Of a stretch of 64,000 bases of DNA, positions 62,396 to 64,000 are shown piece by piece. The notes under the pieces are model-generated. The model saw nothing but the letters and a program-made list of their open reading frames with translations. It did not search any database and was not told the origin of the DNA. This DNA comes from Peptococcaceae bacterium BRH_c4b (GTDB lineage Bacteria; Bacillota; Desulfotomaculia; Desulfotomaculales; Desulfocucumaceae). Within the stretch, counting starts at the first letter, position 1, and each line of letters begins with the position of its first letter. The stretch is taken from positions 1 through 64,000 of the forward strand of contig LADO01000045.1 in NCBI GenBank assembly GCA_000961595.1, in the 5' to 3' direction. The translations under genes and the position numbers were made by a program.

Positions 62396-63694
62396 TTATA
62401 TACCATTCAGCTTGTTATACTCATCTAAAACACCGTTTGAATCATAGTAGTTAATTTCTTTTTGGCCTATTTCATTATATTTTTCAATAGTATGGTCAAG
62501 GGCTGAATGTCCATAAATATATGAAATTAAAGTTTTAAATTTATCTTCTTGAATATCAATAAATCTCTGGTCAACTTGTGGTGTTTCCGGATAATAGCCT
62601 TCTGCTTGCCCAATCTTTAAATGCTCAAGGAAAGACTTACCAGATTTAAGCGCCAACGCTTTCGCAGATTTCGTCGCTTCGAACCATTTAGGGTACATAA
62701 TTTTATAATAATCCCTCATCGCCTGCTTATTGAAATTTACAAAGTAAACTTTATTTTTATAATCAACTTTGGCAGTCACCCTAATTGAGTCAGTATCAAT
62801 TGTGTCGACAAAAACTAATTTATCTCCATCTCGTGCAATCTCCCATTTTAAATCCCATAAAAACAAGCCAAGTTTCTTAAAGAATTCCGAAACCAAAATC
62901 GCTCCCAGAATACTCATTCTAATTATGTTTAACAGGTTATTGCCATTACTTCCACTGATAAATAAGGCTTCTTGCAGGCTTAAATTTCTGTCTTCAGGCT
63001 CATACTTGGTAGTAAAGTCCACTATTGGATTTTTAAATACCGTCCAGGGAACCAGATCTTGCTGAAGTCCAAGTTCGTTTAAATAATTTTTTCTTTCCTC
63101 ATCGTTCATATTCATGTATTTTCTATAGATAGAAGATCCTGAGGTAACACCGAAACGCACAATATTTTCCAGCGGGATGACAAATTTATCGGCGCCACAG
63201 TATTCGCTGTAATCCCATAAATGATTCGCAAAGTATGAAATGCGAGATGGCTTTATGATTTTATATCTTCTGACTAAAACATACTGGCTTGGATTTGGGG
63301 GAAACGACTTTCTATACACTTCACCGGTATCTTTATCAACCATGCCTAAGTGGTGAGTGTTTGCCCCTCTTAATCTAAATTCTTCCAGCAAGCCCCCACT
63401 TAAAAATGCCAATAATTCCTTGTCTCGTTCATATTCTTGGCAGATATGATTGTAAATATTTTCCCATTCATCAGGAGATTCAAGCAAGGAATAAATTTTA
63501 TGCCTTAATGCCGTTCTACATAAATCACTATTTGGAATAGAAAATATAGTTCCAACATCAAAGACAGATCCTCCCGGCATGGTTTTACAAACCATCCATT
63601 CAGGATTATCTTCTAGAAAATATAATTTTTGAACTGAACCGTTATAGTCCGGCTTGCTCAATTTAGAAGAATCAATTACTATCTTATCACTCAT
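62396..63694 (-). CDS. purC: Divergent, long SAICAR-synthase-like protein (PurC homologue)
   Basis: A 432-residue protein; bacterial PurC is usually near 240. PurC landmarks remain in order: SVQKLYFLEDNPEWMVCK (about 20-37), VRFGVTSGSSIYRKY (179-193, in place of VRNxxAGS), PIVDFTTKYEPEDR (223-236), and DLKWEIARDGDKLVFVDTIDTDSIR (281-305, in place of DxKxEFG...DExSPDxxR). A lysine in DLKWE is kept, but the acidic pair DE is changed to DT. The gene is markedly more AT-rich than its neighbours, which suggests transfer. It stands exactly where purC is expected, between purB and purF. The activity is inferred from position. Start ATG has only a weak GGGGTGA site. Confidence 0.7.
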   Translation of the reverse strand: MSDKIVIDSSKLSKPDYNGSVQKLYFLEDNPEWMVCKTMPGGSVFDVGTIFSIPNSDLCRTALRHKIYSLLESPDEWENIYNHICQEYERDKELLAFLSGGLLEEFRLRGANTHHLGMVDKDTGEVYRKSFPPNPSQYVLVRRYKIIKPSRISYFANHLWDYSEYCGADKFVIPLENIVRFGVTSGSSIYRKYMNMNDEERKNYLNELGLQQDLVPWTVFKNPIVDFTTKYEPEDRNLSLQEALFISGSNGNNLLNIIRMSILGAILVSEFFKKLGLFLWDLKWEIARDGDKLVFVDTIDTDSIRVTAKVDYKNKVYFVNFNKQAMRDYYKIMYPKWFEATKSAKALALKSGKSFLEHLKIGQAEGYYPETPQVDQRFIDIQEDKFKTLISYIYGHSALDHTIEKYNEIGQKEINYYDSNGVLDEYNKLNGI

Positions 63695-63724
63695 TGAAAT
63701 TTATTCACCCCAATATTTTTCTTC

Positions 63725-64000
63725 TCACAAACCAAACCTTTTATATATTTCATCTACCCTTTGCAGGTGGTAGTTGTAATCAAACAGGCCGTCAATCTCC
63801 TCCGGCTTCAGCAAAGCGGTTACGTCTGGGTCAGCCACCAGCAAGTCCCTGAAGGAAACATCTTCATGCCAGGATTTCATGGCGTTTCTTTGCACCAGCT
63901 CGTAAGCCCTCTCCCTGGTCAGACCCTTGTCCACCAATTCCAGCATAATCCTCTGGGAGAAAAGCAGGCCATGGGTGCGTTCCATGTTTTTCTTCATATT
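63725..64000 (-). CDS. purB: Adenylosuccinate lyase, C-terminal part, cut by window edge
   Basis: The last 90 or so residues of PurB: NMERTHGLLFSQRIMLELVDKG, LTRERAYELVQRNAMKSWHE and PEEIDGLFDYNYHLQRVDEIYKRFGL, the standard C-terminal helices. The start and catalytic domain are outside the window. PurB acts after PurC on SAICAR and again on adenylosuccinate. It is the upstream gene of the purine operon here. Confidence 0.93.
   Translation of the reverse strand, partial: NMKKNMERTHGLLFSQRIMLELVDKGLTRERAYELVQRNAMKSWHEDVSFRDLLVADPDVTALLKPEEIDGLFDYNYHLQRVDEIYKRFGL

Overview
The window reads as chromosome of a spore-forming, strictly anaerobic Firmicute, most like the Desulfotomaculum/Pelotomaculum group. 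The evidence is a complete sigma-K gene, a TRAP (MtrB) gene, many TTG/GTG starts behind G-rich ribosome binding sites, several ferredoxin-type Fe-S proteins including a DsrK/HdrD-like protein, and a homocysteine-forming gene set otherwise best known from methanogens. This assignment is inferred from gene content; there is no rRNA here. Most genes after 14.5 kb lie on the minus strand.

Layout. 0-1.3 kb: the end of an IS1634-like transposase, a structured RNA candidate (possibly 6S), and a tRNA cluster (Pro, Glu, Tyr, Gln). 1.5-6 kb: a DsrK-like Fe-S protein, then a NifX-like protein, two MinD-type ATPases with ferredoxin inserts and an Mrp ATPase. 6-9.2 kb: an accessory patch with an MFS transporter, DUF1294, a VapBC pair, a dead second vapC and a dead GGDEF gene. 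9.3-14.5 kb: sigK, malic enzyme, and a SAM-I riboswitch operon of three genes for direct sulfide-to-homocysteine assimilation. 14.5-28.5 kb: HD-GYP, DedA, pyk, pfkA, mtrB, dnaE, a methyltransferase, a MoxR/VWA pair, trmL, nth and a CoA-binding protein. 28.7-35.5 kb: an alpha-glucan cluster (DUF4912, GH57 branching enzyme, sugar nucleotidyltransferase with a decayed mutase domain, GT4 synthase, starch-binding domain). 35.8-39 kb: a split aconitase-family enzyme with a NifV-like synthase. 39.4-48.4 kb: gatCAB, ligA, amj, pcrA. 48.7-55.8 kb: hisDCBHAF-IE with a TrpR-like yerC. 55.9-64 kb: the purine genes purB, a divergent purC, purF, purM, purN, purH, purD.

The most unusual layer is the DNA between genes. 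At least four families of short palindromic elements fill the gaps. (R1) hairpins ending in GGGGACA/TGTCCCC, in long and short forms. (R2) GGGACGGTTCT units, including a four-copy tandem in the his operon. (R3/R4) hairpins built from degenerate heptamers of the form AGTCNNN; one copy still carries the remnant of a four-helix-bundle (S23-like) protein. (R5) a roughly 125-bp outer repeat, present once empty and twice interrupted by an R1 element at different positions. Several elements sit exactly at gene ends and supply the stop codon or the last residues.

The second notable feature is the purine operon. The purC position is held by an AT-rich, 432-residue, very divergent SAICAR-synthase-like gene, and purS, purQ and purL are absent between it and purF.
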